From positions 248,001 through 312,000 of the forward strand of contig NZ_WFLN01000007.1 of assembly GCF_009208585.1 (NCBI RefSeq): a stretch of 64,000 nt of DNA. The letters run 5' to 3'. Positions within the stretch are counted from its first letter, which is position 1; each line of letters starts with the position of its first letter. Source of the stretch: Fluviispira multicolorata. GTDB lineage: Bacteria > Bdellovibrionota_B > Oligoflexia > Silvanigrellales > Silvanigrellaceae. The notes under the pieces are model-generated. The model was not told where the DNA came from. It saw only the letters and a program-made list of their open reading frames with translations, and searched no databases. Positions 8,243-16,719 of the stretch are shown here, one piece after another. Position numbers and translations under genes: made by a program.

Positions 8243-9520
8243 ATGTCAAGTGATGATCTTTCCTTAAAAGGCTGTCGTGAAAATTTTTCGAGACTTGTTT
8301 TGAATGATCCTCCATTGATGTTAAAAAAAAGTGATCAAAATTATTTCAAAGATTATAAAGATGTAAAAGATAAGCTCAACTTTTTTTTAGCAAATCGAGA
8401 AAAAATAATTTTTCTTTTAGGTCCAGAAGGAAGTGGTAAGACGCATTTCATAGAAAAATTTATGCATGAAGAAAGCAGTGAATTTTATTTTAAAAAAAGA
8501 AATTTTATAAGTGTCTCATCTTTAAATGAGTCTTATATGTATGTGGCAGGTTTACAAAAGATTTTAATTATTTTTTCTCTTATTGTTTTTCTAATATTTA
8601 TCGTAGCAAATATTATTGCATATTATGATTTTGAATTCATAGCTGTGTGTCTTATTATACTTTATGTTTTTGCCACTAATAAGTATAAAATGACATATGC
8701 ATGTAGCGAATTTTTAAGCTCTTCAAGTAAAATAATTGCACTGAAAGGATTGCCGATTTTTAATTTATGTTATCAGATATTGGAGAAAAGAAATCTAAGT
8801 TATTTAAATCGACATAGAGTTTATATTTTAGATGATCTGGATAATAGCTCACTTAAAGAGAAAGATAAATGGGCATTATTAAGTAATTTATGGCATTTAA
8901 AAACTACTTATATTGTATTACTAAATTACAACGAGTCTTTTAAAGATATTGAGAATAAAAATTCAAAATTTAATGTTTCAAAAAAATGCGAGAAAATTGA
9001 AGGAAAAATAGTTTATATACCTGCATCTTGGCAAGTTAATGAACGAATATTAATAGAATTTTTAACGGCTCTCTTTTTATTGAATGATAGTTTTAAAAAT
9101 CCTTTTCAAAAGCCCGAATGGTTATTAGATTACACACCTCGTGAAATAATTAATATTCTTGAAAACTTTAAATATGATTTTGATGTGTATAAATTTAAAA
9201 AATTTGCAAAAGTAGGTGAGATTTTTTTTAAATGTCTTCTTGTAAGATGTTTTATACAAACTTATATAATCAAATACAGTATATATTTTAAAGATGATAC
9301 TTTAAAATCGTATTTAGTTATGAAAGGAAATGAAAACATTCCAGTTCCTATTCAAATTTTCTATAAATCTATTGAAACATTTTTAAGTAATGATGTATTT
9401 AAAGCAGATCTAGAAGATATTCATTTTCTTAAAAGAAAACATATCTTTCTAGAGAGTAATGAGCAATTACTTAATTTTTTTGATGATAATACACATAATT
9501 GGATTAAATACGATGACTAA
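8243..9520 (+). CDS. membrane P-loop NTPase with KAP-like layout
   Basis: A 425-residue ATP-binding membrane protein. Walker A is GPEGSGKT (60-67). Two membrane helices (about 106-126 and 129-146) lie between it and the Walker B, VYILDDLD (193-200). A possible sensor Asn follows in IVLLNYNE (about 225-231). Membrane helices inserted between Walker A and a DDLD-type Walker B are the hallmark of KAP-family NTPases (Kidins220/PifA), but similarity beyond these motifs is not evident to me. The C-terminal half is Lys/Phe-rich and unassigned. It starts 20 bases after icmF (AAGAGG ribosome site) and overlaps the next start by 8 bases, so the three genes look co-transcribed. Very AT-rich codons. Confidence 0.65.
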   Translation: MSSDDLSLKGCRENFSRLVLNDPPLMLKKSDQNYFKDYKDVKDKLNFFLANREKIIFLLGPEGSGKTHFIEKFMHEESSEFYFKKRNFISVSSLNESYMYVAGLQKILIIFSLIVFLIFIVANIIAYYDFEFIAVCLIILYVFATNKYKMTYACSEFLSSSSKIIALKGLPIFNLCYQILEKRNLSYLNRHRVYILDDLDNSSLKEKDKWALLSNLWHLKTTYIVLLNYNESFKDIENKNSKFNVSKKCEKIEGKIVYIPASWQVNERILIEFLTALFLLNDSFKNPFQKPEWLLDYTPREIINILENFKYDFDVYKFKKFAKVGEIFFKCLLVRCFIQTYIIKYSIYFKDDTLKSYLVMKGNENIPVPIQIFYKSIETFLSNDVFKADLEDIHFLKRKHIFLESNEQLLNFFDDNTHNWIKYDD

Positions 9521-10859
9521 GATTCACGCACGTAAGCAAACCGATAAGTTCTTATCCCGCCTGCAACAGGTAGAGTGTCCTGATACAACTTTTTTTGCAG
9601 ATCGCTTTCCAATAGTTATGAAGCGAGGAAATGGTATGTGGATTCGTGATGTCGATAACAATCGCTATCTCGATTTTACAGCATGCTTTGCTGTGCTTGC
9701 TTTAGGACATAGGCCTAAGACATCGCTCACAGCTATACGTAAACAAGCAGCGTCGTTATTACATGGTATGGGTGATGTGCATCCAACCTTAGCAAAAATT
9801 AAATTGCTTGAGCTTTTAGCTGAAATTTCGCCATTTGAAAATGCAAAATCTTTATTGGGGCAAAGTGGAGGCGATGCTATTGAGTCGGCCATGAAAACTG
9901 CAATGCTGGCGACGGGGCGCAAGCGGTTTTTAAGTTTTTCAGGTGGCTATCACGGTTTGCAATTTGCTCCCCTTGTTTTGAATGACAGAGAAGATTTTAC
10001 AAGGGGTTTTGAAAGTTGGATTTCAGGTAAAACAGTTACTTTACCATTTCCTTATTTTAAATCAGATTTATCATCAAACCAAAATCATTTAACCAAAGAT
10101 TATTTATGGACTGAACACAAATTGGAGCAACCCGAAATTGTTTTACAACAGATGGAAGATGAGCTTAAGAAAAAAGAATTTGCGGCATTGATTATGGAGC
10201 CTTTTCAAGGGCGTGGAGGAAAAAGAGGTTTTTCTGCTGATTTCGTTAAGAGCTGCAAGGAGCTTTGCAAAAAATATGGAACACTTCTTGTCTTTGATGA
10301 AATTTATACGGGCTTTGGTAGAACTGGTAAAATGTTTGCATATGAACATTATAATGTGATCCCCGATCTTCTTTGTGTTGGGAAAGCTATGGGAGGAGGT
10401 TTACCGATCAGTGCTTGCGTAGGTGAAATTCTTGATGTGTGGGGTAAATCTAAGGGTGAAGCAAGACAAACACAAACATTTTTAGGAAATCCGTTAGCAT
10501 GCGCGGTGGCTTATGAAACTATCAAAGAAATTCAAAATAAATTGCCTCTTTTTCAAAAAGAATTAGTTCAGATTGATTTTATTTTCCAAAAATTTATTTC
10601 ATTTATGCAAAAAAATGGATTATCTGATAGGTTTCCATTTGAAATTCGTGGCAAAGGATTTATGCGTGGGGTCTGGTTTTATACTCAAAAAGAAGGCTTT
10701 GCAGTTCCAATGATGGAAATTCTTTTAGAGTTAGGTTATATTGTTTTACCTGAAGGGCCACGTGCTGATGTACTTTCTTTAACGCCCCCACTTATAGCAA
10801 AATCAGAGCATTTTGAAAAAATATTAAATGCTTTACAGAGTGAATTGAAAAAGATGTAA
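9513..10859 (+). CDS. class III PLP-dependent aminotransferase
   Basis: A 448-residue fold-type I aminotransferase. Visible are the PLP-phosphate loop (GQSGGDAIESA, near 117-127), the aromatic ring-stacking stretch SGGYHG (143-148), the PLP-N1 motif FDEIYTGFGRTG (261-272) and the Schiff-base Lys291 in VGKAMGGGLP. The family includes GABA, ornithine and diamine transaminases; the sequence alone does not fix the substrate. The ATG at 9513 overlaps the stop of the preceding gene and is chosen because the family N-terminus begins there; an in-frame ATG at 9459 would add 18 hydrophobic residues unlike the family. There is no good ribosome site, which suggests translational coupling. A link to branched-chain or amine catabolism with IcmF is speculative. 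Confidence 0.88.
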   Translation: MTKIHARKQTDKFLSRLQQVECPDTTFFADRFPIVMKRGNGMWIRDVDNNRYLDFTACFAVLALGHRPKTSLTAIRKQAASLLHGMGDVHPTLAKIKLLELLAEISPFENAKSLLGQSGGDAIESAMKTAMLATGRKRFLSFSGGYHGLQFAPLVLNDREDFTRGFESWISGKTVTLPFPYFKSDLSSNQNHLTKDYLWTEHKLEQPEIVLQQMEDELKKKEFAALIMEPFQGRGGKRGFSADFVKSCKELCKKYGTLLVFDEIYTGFGRTGKMFAYEHYNVIPDLLCVGKAMGGGLPISACVGEILDVWGKSKGEARQTQTFLGNPLACAVAYETIKEIQNKLPLFQKELVQIDFIFQKFISFMQKNGLSDRFPFEIRGKGFMRGVWFYTQKEGFAVPMMEILLELGYIVLPEGPRADVLSLTPPLIAKSEHFEKILNALQSELKKM

Positions 10860-10930
10860 ATTCTTACAACAAAATTGTTAAATAATTTTTTTTTCATCTC
10901 TAAGAACTTAAAAACAATTTAAATTAACCC

Positions 10931-10959
10931 TTGATTGTCGTCTTTTATTTCTTTATAAA
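10931..10959 (+). promoter_or_regulatory. sigma70-type promoter for the GNAT-like gene
   Basis: TTGATT (10931-10936), a 17-base spacer and TATAAA (10954-10959) lie 37 bases before the ATG at 10997. A run of nine T (10886-10894) just upstream follows a weak AACAA/TTGTT inverted repeat and may end the aminotransferase transcript. Confidence 0.6.
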
Positions 10960-10996
10960 TAATTAGAATTGAAATGATGCAATTAAGGAAATAATT

Positions 10997-11980
10997 ATGA
11001 TAAATCAGCAAACAGAATATTATGATGTTTCGCATGGGGTTCATATTGAAAGTTTGAAGATTGAGTTTGAAAATGAATTTCTAAAATATAATTTCAATGA
11101 TGAATTTTACTTTGATTACAAAAGTTATGTTAAATCGGTTTTAAGCAAAATGTACGATTATGAGAGTGCAGATATTCTAAGAAAAAATCATTTTTTAGCT
11201 GGGACTTCAATAAATGACTATCTCTATAAATTAATTTCACCAATAGGTAACTTAAAAGCAGTTTGTGGTATTTTTTTTCGGAGAGGTGATTTAAATAATG
11301 CGTATGTTAAAATATTATTGATTAGTAAAATGGAGTTGGATGAAAATTTTTTGAATGCATTAAAAGATGTTGCAAGTTTAACATATGCTAAATTTAACCC
11401 TAAAAACGTTGAAATCTTCTTAGATCAATATGGAGAAGAAAAGGCTGTTGGGAACGTTAATATAATTCCTTTTGAGCGCTCTATAGTGGGAAGTATTCAG
11501 GGCATTGTTGAAAAAAATCAAGGAAAAATGATTTCATCATTGTGTTTAAATATTTCTCAGAATATGAATTGGTATAAAAATTATACAAATATTTACATGA
11601 AAAATACAGAATATTCGAATGATTGCAGTAAAAATTGGCCTCGTGCTGAAAGCGAAGAAAATATTAAAGAGTGTTTTTCACATGGTCTATTATTTGATGT
11701 TCAATTTATGGGAGATTGGATTGGAATTATTGCCGGAAAAAAAGATATTTTATATGGATCTAAAGCTATAACCGTCGTCGAAATAATTTTAGATCATGAT
11801 TATCGTGGAACAAATCTTGGAAAATATATATATGTACTTTTCTCCAGAGAAATTGCAAAAAGAAAAGATCTCAAAGATTATCTCTTTTTATCAGGGAATA
11901 TTTTTTATAAAAATAAGTTAGCACTGAATGCCGCAATGTCTTGTGGAAGAAAAGATATCGGAGGAAGTTTTTTAATATAA
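10997..11980 (+). CDS. protein with a GNAT-like C-terminal domain
   Basis: A 327-residue soluble protein, not recognised as a named family. The C-terminal third looks like a GNAT acetyltransferase: a beta-strand (AITVVEIILD), then DYRGTNLG (268-275), matching the Q/R-x-x-G-x-G/A acetyl-CoA loop, a helix (KYIYVLFSREIAKR) and a later NIFYKNKLALNAAMSCG helix. The N-terminal two-thirds has no motif I can name. AAGGA lies 7 bases before the ATG, and it has its own promoter. Its last 9 bases overlap the convergent hydrolase-like gene. The acetyltransferase call is by motif only. Confidence 0.55.
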   Translation: MINQQTEYYDVSHGVHIESLKIEFENEFLKYNFNDEFYFDYKSYVKSVLSKMYDYESADILRKNHFLAGTSINDYLYKLISPIGNLKAVCGIFFRRGDLNNAYVKILLISKMELDENFLNALKDVASLTYAKFNPKNVEIFLDQYGEEKAVGNVNIIPFERSIVGSIQGIVEKNQGKMISSLCLNISQNMNWYKNYTNIYMKNTEYSNDCSKNWPRAESEENIKECFSHGLLFDVQFMGDWIGIIAGKKDILYGSKAITVVEIILDHDYRGTNLGKYIYVLFSREIAKRKDLKDYLFLSGNIFYKNKLALNAAMSCGRKDIGGSFLI

Positions 11981-13210
11981 ATTTCTAATTTCATCTGGAA
12001 AAATAAATTTTTCATTTTTGGGCTCGCTTTTACAAAATGCGGGCAATTGATTTTCGGTTTTATATTTCATAATTTTTTCTTTTAATATTTCATCTTTTTC
12101 AATTGATTTTAAAAGTTTCTGTAAAATTATTTCTTGTAAATTCATTTTTTTGGGGACACGTGACGTTGAATATGCAAAAATAATCCCGCTACAAGGGAAT
12201 ATGCCAGCAAAAGACAAATATCCTGGAAAATAACCAGCATTAAACCATAAAATTCCGTTTGAAGTAGGCATTGAGTATAGAGCAGAACTAAAGCCAATAC
12301 TATCGAATCTTTTTAATGATTTTGTTGTAGTCAATGATATGAATGGGTTTTCAAACTGAGGATTTTGAGAATTTTTAAATAAAGTAATTTTAGAAAATAA
12401 TAGAGTTTCAAACCATTTAATCATATCATGCGGGTTTGAATAAAGACCTCCTACAGAAAGTGCCCAAGAAGCATTTAGTTTTGCTATGTCTATTTGATCT
12501 CTTGTGTAGCCATGAATTAAATTTGAAATAATATCGTCCGGCATTGCTGCAGGAATATAATAAGAATTTTTCATATCACTGCCACTGATAATTGTATTGT
12601 AAAACTCAGAAAGACTTTTATTTGTTACTTTTTCTATGATTATTCCTAATAATAAATAGTTTGTGTTGCTATTTTCCCACTGAGTTCCCGGTTCAAATAA
12701 GATAGAGCCATCATAAGGGATGTCTAAGAGATCTTTTCTATTCCATATTTTTGTCGGATTTTTAATTAGATTTTCATTCCAGCGAAAAGATTTTGTGTAG
12801 TCTAATATTCCGCTTGTATTATTAAGAAGATCTTTAATTGAAGCTTTTCCCCAAAGAGGATATTCAGGAAACCATTTTCCTATTTTATCATTTAATTTAA
12901 TTTTTTTTTCTAGAATTAACTTATTTATAATTTCTGCTGTTACAGTTTTTGTAAGACCAGAAACTTTATAAAGTGCTTTTTCATTGATTTTTTTATCATC
13001 ACCTTTTATATATCCACCAGTCAAATAATTATAATGTTCATTCTGTCCTGCCAAAGACACACTGAGCCAAATGGATGGAAGTTGATAAACTTCACTTGCC
13101 CAATGGATAGATTCATTTGCCTCTTTCGAAAAATTTGTAGAAAATGCGTGACTTAATAGGTTGATACTGAAGCAGAGAAAATAGGTCACTGATAAAAGAA
13201 ATTTTAGCAT
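11972..13210 (-). CDS. serine beta-lactamase-fold exported protein, probably non-catalytic
   Basis: A 412-residue protein with a signal peptide (about 1-21), placing it in the periplasm or outside. The overall pattern is that of the class C beta-lactamase/D-Ala-D-Ala carboxypeptidase family: KVSGLTKTVTA (82-92), a PGTQWENSNTNYLLLG block (174-189) and WFNAGYFPG (322-330). All three active-site motifs deviate. The nucleophile position, three residues before Lys88, is Gly85; the Tyr of YxN is Asn180; the HxG/KTG site is N324-A-G. Ser84 is one residue too early. Codons were checked on the minus strand. It follows eutC by 83 bases with its own AAGG site. Binding or regulatory use of the fold is inference. 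Confidence 0.8.
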   Translation of the reverse strand: MLKFLLSVTYFLCFSINLLSHAFSTNFSKEANESIHWASEVYQLPSIWLSVSLAGQNEHYNYLTGGYIKGDDKKINEKALYKVSGLTKTVTAEIINKLILEKKIKLNDKIGKWFPEYPLWGKASIKDLLNNTSGILDYTKSFRWNENLIKNPTKIWNRKDLLDIPYDGSILFEPGTQWENSNTNYLLLGIIIEKVTNKSLSEFYNTIISGSDMKNSYYIPAAMPDDIISNLIHGYTRDQIDIAKLNASWALSVGGLYSNPHDMIKWFETLLFSKITLFKNSQNPQFENPFISLTTTKSLKRFDSIGFSSALYSMPTSNGILWFNAGYFPGYLSFAGIFPCSGIIFAYSTSRVPKKMNLQEIILQKLLKSIEKDEILKEKIMKYKTENQLPAFCKSEPKNEKFIFPDEIRNLY

Positions 13211-13293
13211 ATAGCACCTTTTTTAGGCAGAGAGCTTTCGCTTTTAAGGATAGTTTAAAGCGTATGAAAAAGAAATGGAAATTTTTTGTGTGT

Positions 13294-14058
13294 TCAGTAT
13301 AATTCACTCTGTTTATTCTGTGAACTTTCGTCTTTTAGCAACACTCCTGAGGATCCTAATTTTTCTGCTTCAGTGATAAGCCATTTGAGTTTAATGGAGG
13401 CGTCTAAATAAGACAGTCCTTGGGGGCGAATATTTGAAATGCAATTCCTGTCAGCATCAGTGCGTCCAATATATGGATTGTAGGTTAAATAAATTCCAAG
13501 ACTGTCTGGAGATGAAAGTCCTGGACGTTCCCCAATAAGCATAATGCAAAAGCGACTTTTTAATATTTCTCCAATTTCATCACTCAAAGCAACTCGAGCC
13601 TGTTTAGCAAGTATGATTTCAGTAAAAGTGAATTTTGTATTGCGAAATTGTTTTCCGATTTCTTTTAATAAATGAACTGAGTGATTGTTTGCAGCCGCAG
13701 CCGATAATCCATCTGAAACAATGATACAAATATCATTGTTTAAACATGTTGACTCCATCAATATGATTTTGCTTTTTTCACACAATTCTCGACCAAAATT
13801 TGGATTGAGTAAATAAGTTGCTTTCTCATATGCTTTGCTATTAACAATAAGTGATTTAAAATTCATTTCTTTTAATTTATCTTCTATTAAATTTACTTGA
13901 AATGTTTCGTAAATGGCATCACGGGCAAGTGCATGGGATAAATTAAAATTTAATAATTCTTTAGTGGGAAGGCTTTTCCCAACTCGTCCAAGAGCAATGC
14001 GTGCGTCAGTATGCTTTTTTAAAAATTGCCATATATCTTCTTTAATAATTTTACTCAT
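13294..14058 (-). CDS. eutC: ethanolamine ammonia-lyase small subunit EutC
   Basis: A 254-residue subunit that with EutB forms the adenosylcobalamin-dependent lyase splitting ethanolamine into acetaldehyde and ammonia. Family blocks are clear: DARIALGRVGKSLPT near the N-terminus, FNLSHALARDA, GERPGLSSPDSLG and a C-terminal DADRNCISNIRPQGL. The ATG at 14058 is preferred, with AAGAGAG 6 bases upstream and a 10-base gap after eutB; a longer reading from 14085 would overlap eutB. No eutA reactivase, transporter or microcompartment shell genes are nearby, so this is the minimal lyase only. Confidence 0.94.
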   Translation of the reverse strand: MSKIIKEDIWQFLKKHTDARIALGRVGKSLPTKELLNFNLSHALARDAIYETFQVNLIEDKLKEMNFKSLIVNSKAYEKATYLLNPNFGRELCEKSKIILMESTCLNNDICIIVSDGLSAAAANNHSVHLLKEIGKQFRNTKFTFTEIILAKQARVALSDEIGEILKSRFCIMLIGERPGLSSPDSLGIYLTYNPYIGRTDADRNCISNIRPQGLSYLDASIKLKWLITEAEKLGSSGVLLKDESSQNKQSELY

Positions 14059-14068
14059 ATTAACTCTC

Positions 14069-15448
14069 TTAATTATTTCGACCAAGAAGGAGCGGGTGAT
14101 CTATAGTTGGAATGAGCAATTGATTGTCTATATTTTTTAGACCTATTTTTAGGAGCCAATCTTCAAATTCGGGAGCTCTTTTTAAATTGAGAAGATCTCT
14201 TAAATAAAGAGCATCATGAAAAGATGTGCTTTGATAATTAAGCATAATATCATCTGCTCCTGGAACGCCCATAATAAAAGTAACTCCCGCATTTCCAAGC
14301 AGAGTTAACAAAACATCCATGTCATCCTGGCAAGCTTCTGCATGATTTGTATAACAAATATCACAACCAATAGGGAGCCCCATGAGTTTCCCACAAAAAT
14401 GATCTTCAAGTCCTGCTCGAATAATTTGTTTTCCATCAAATAAATATTCAGGACCAATAAACCCAACGACTGTATTTATTAATAAAGGAGAAAAGTGTCT
14501 CGCAACAGCATAAGCTCTGGCTTCACAAGTCTGCTGATCTATATTGAAATGTGCATTTGCAGAAAGAGCGCTTCCCTGCCCCGTTTCAAAATACATAACA
14601 TTGTTACCTAGGGTTCCTCTCTTTAAGGACAATGCTGCTTCATGCGCCTCTTTAATCAATGATAAGTTAACAGCAAAATGATTATTTGCTTTTTCAGTCC
14701 CTGCAATTGATTGGAAGACGAGATCGACTGGAATATTATTTTCAATCATTTTAATTGTATTTGTTATATGAGTTAATATGCATGATTGAGTTGGGATAGC
14801 AAAATTTTCGATAATATCTGCAAGCATTTTATTTAAAGTTGAGAGTGTTGGAATATTATCACTTGCTGGATTTATGCCAATTACAGCATCACCACTGCCA
14901 TAAAAAAGGCCATCTAATAAAGAAGCTGCAATGCCTTCAAGATTATCAGTGGGGTGGTTGGGTTGCAATCTCACCGATAGATGTCCCTTTAATCCAATTG
15001 TATTTCTAAATTGAGTAACAATTTTACACTTGCGTGCAACTTGGATGAGGTCTTGATTTCTCATTAGTTTTGAAACAGCCGCAGCCATTTCAGGGGTCAC
15101 ACCTTTTGCAATTTGTGCTAATGTATTTTCGTTGACTTCATCGGAAAGTAAATAGTCTCTAAATTCTCCGACAGTAAAGTGTGAAATAAATTGAAATGCA
15201 TTTTTATCATGAGTATCAATAATAAGTCTTGTAACTTCATCCTGTTCATAAGGAATGAGATCTTCATTTAAGAAGTTTTTTAATGGGACATCTGCAAGTG
15301 CAAATTTTGCAGCCATTCTCTCTACAGATGTTTTTGCACATATGCCAGCAAGTTTATCTCCAGATCTTTCAGGAGATGCTTTTGCTAATAAATCTTTCAA
15401 GTTTTCGAATGAAAAAATTTTACTTTGAATGACACTTGAATACGACAT
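14069..15448 (-). CDS. eutB: ethanolamine ammonia-lyase large subunit EutB
   Basis: A 459-residue catalytic TIM-barrel subunit, close to the usual length of about 453-465. Recognisable blocks include VGEFRDYLLSDEVNENT, GVTPEMAAAVSKLMRNQDLI, LSVRLQPNHPTDN, GLFYGSGDAVIGINPASDN, FETGQGSALSANAH and MGLPIGCDICYTNHAEACQDDM. It needs AdoCbl and EutC; ethanolamine from phosphatidylethanolamine is the expected substrate, giving nitrogen and a two-carbon unit. GAGG lies 8 bases before the ATG. It is the first gene of eutB-eutC on the minus strand, with no EutR-like regulator beside it. Confidence 0.96.
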   Translation of the reverse strand: MSYSSVIQSKIFSFENLKDLLAKASPERSGDKLAGICAKTSVERMAAKFALADVPLKNFLNEDLIPYEQDEVTRLIIDTHDKNAFQFISHFTVGEFRDYLLSDEVNENTLAQIAKGVTPEMAAAVSKLMRNQDLIQVARKCKIVTQFRNTIGLKGHLSVRLQPNHPTDNLEGIAASLLDGLFYGSGDAVIGINPASDNIPTLSTLNKMLADIIENFAIPTQSCILTHITNTIKMIENNIPVDLVFQSIAGTEKANNHFAVNLSLIKEAHEAALSLKRGTLGNNVMYFETGQGSALSANAHFNIDQQTCEARAYAVARHFSPLLINTVVGFIGPEYLFDGKQIIRAGLEDHFCGKLMGLPIGCDICYTNHAEACQDDMDVLLTLLGNAGVTFIMGVPGADDIMLNYQSTSFHDALYLRDLLNLKRAPEFEDWLLKIGLKNIDNQLLIPTIDHPLLLGRNN

Positions 15449-15520
15449 CTTGAGTCCTCTATAATTAAATTATTTCTTTTTTAATCTATAGGACTTTAGT
15501 CTTTTTGGCGATATGAATTA

Positions 15521-15742
15521 TCAGTCATCATTATCTGGTTTCGCATGGTGTCGCATAGGACCATGATTCATCATTTTTCCCATATTTTCTGCAAATTTTT
15601 TCCTCTGATCTAAATCTAATATTTCTCTATCAAAATTTTTATGAGGTGATGATTCCTATTGAGCGTGCGCATAAAAAGAACTGATACAGAATGATAAAAC
15701 TATTGCGAATGAAAACAGTGCGAATAAGTTTTTTAATTTCAT
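15521..15742 (-). pseudogene. small secreted His/Met-rich protein gene interrupted by TAG
   Basis: Read on the minus strand from an ATG at 15742, with AGAGGAAA just upstream, the frame gives a 28-residue signal peptide ending in FYAHAQ. A single TAG (15658-15656) follows, then 44 more residues in the same frame to TGA. The second part (ESSPHKNFDREILDLDQ and an ENMGKMMNHGPMRHH tail) looks like a normal small periplasmic protein, weakly like Spy/CpxP-type or metal-binding proteins. The signal peptide ends just where the stop falls. A recent nonsense mutation is the simplest reading; readthrough or a sequencing error cannot be excluded. Confidence 0.65.
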
Positions 15743-15795
15743 TTGATTTCCTCTATTAAAAAATCTCTATATGAATATTAAGATAATTTATTTAA

Positions 15796-15810
15796 TGAGA
15801 ATGAGTCTCA
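15796..15810. promoter_or_regulatory. Fur-like palindrome upstream of the small secreted gene
   Basis: TGAGAATGAGTCTCA is a 7-1-7 inverted repeat with one mismatched pair. It matches the Fur-type 7-1-7 pattern (TGATAATnATTATCA) at most positions. It lies 54 bases before the start of the interrupted small gene, where an operator would be expected. Another metalloregulator of similar symmetry is equally possible. Confidence 0.4.
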
Positions 15811-15864
15811 ATTTGAGATGTGATATAAAATTGACAGGGGATTGATTTGCTAATTTAATGAGCA

Positions 15865-16539
15865 TTAATTTAAGCCTAAAATGGTGAGATCCCAGCCTCC
15901 ATCACGTATTATTTCAGGTTCATTTTTTGAATAATCAATGACTGTCGAAACATGAATCGGTACAACTTCGTCATTTTCTAATGCGAGATCTATTTTTCCA
16001 TTTGTGATTTGCGCACATATTTCTGTTACGTTTATCCACCAAGAATCGTGTTGATTATCTTCTTCAAAATAATCTTGTGCAATAAGTTCATCTTCATCTG
16101 TTACACTTGTAATGAGGAGTGGATTTTTAAACTCATCAAGAATATTTGCTAAAACTAGATGACTCGATATACGAATTCCGACAGTTTTTCGTTTAGGACC
16201 AGCCGCTATTTTTGGGGTGTTTTTATTACACTGTAATATAAAGGTATATGGTCCTGGCCACACACGTGTGGCAATACGAAAAATCTGTGTGTTTAAATTA
16301 GCTATTTGACTGACTTGCGAAATATTTTTGCACAGTAAACTAAAAGGTTTATTTTTAGGATGTCCAGGGCGGAGTTGTAGAAATCGTGTATGAGTAGATT
16401 CGCGAGATGCATCTCCTATAAAACAATAGCCCGTTTCACTAGGAGCTAAAATAATTCCACCGCTGTCAAGAATTTCTATTGCAGTTTTTATGTGTCTTTT
16501 TTCAGGATTTTTTTGATGTATGCTTAAAATTTGGGTCAT
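15865..16539 (-). CDS. YrdC/YciO/Sua5-family protein
   Basis: A 224-residue protein of the L-threonylcarbamoyl-AMP synthase fold. Matching blocks are the N-terminal AIEILDSGGIILAPSETGY, the nucleotide/phosphate-binding RPGHPKNKPFSLLCK, a WPGPYTFIL stretch and KRKTVGIRISSH. These are the KRx/P-G-P-x-T/VGIR landmarks of the family. It lacks the C-terminal Sua5 domain, so it is of YrdC or YciO type; the K-N-K-P-F-S-L-L variant favours the YciO branch, whose role is uncertain. The ATG at 16539 has AGAAGG 8 bases upstream and is preferred over an ATG at 16560. Divergent from nuoCD. Confidence 0.82.
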   Translation of the reverse strand: MTQILSIHQKNPEKRHIKTAIEILDSGGIILAPSETGYCFIGDASRESTHTRFLQLRPGHPKNKPFSLLCKNISQVSQIANLNTQIFRIATRVWPGPYTFILQCNKNTPKIAAGPKRKTVGIRISSHLVLANILDEFKNPLLITSVTDEDELIAQDYFEEDNQHDSWWINVTEICAQITNGKIDLALENDEVVPIHVSTVIDYSKNEPEIIRDGGWDLTILGLN

Positions 16540-16649
16540 AAGGATCGCCTTCTTTCTCATTTAGAGATTTCATTTGTATAGTGTGGAAACCGATTTGTCA
16601 TTTGATCTTTATATTTGAGTTAGGCTTATAACATTCTGGTAGCTGCAAG

Positions 16650-16678
16650 TTGACATATCGTTCGGGATGCATTCTTAT
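16650..16678 (+). promoter_or_regulatory. sigma70-type promoter of the nuo operon
   Basis: A perfect TTGACA (16650-16655), a 17-base spacer and TCTTAT (16673-16678) lie about 40 bases before nuoCD. AGGGGAGGAT provides a strong ribosome site just before the start codon. This is the best promoter in the window. Confidence 0.8.
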
Positions 16679-16719
16679 GGCACCGAAAATGTAGCACGTC
16701 AGGGGAGGATATATCCGCG

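Noticed and set aside
13113..13307. 64-codon minus-strand frame at the start of the hydrolase-like gene
   Set aside because: It overlaps the signal-peptide end of the 412-residue gene in another frame and has no good start signal.
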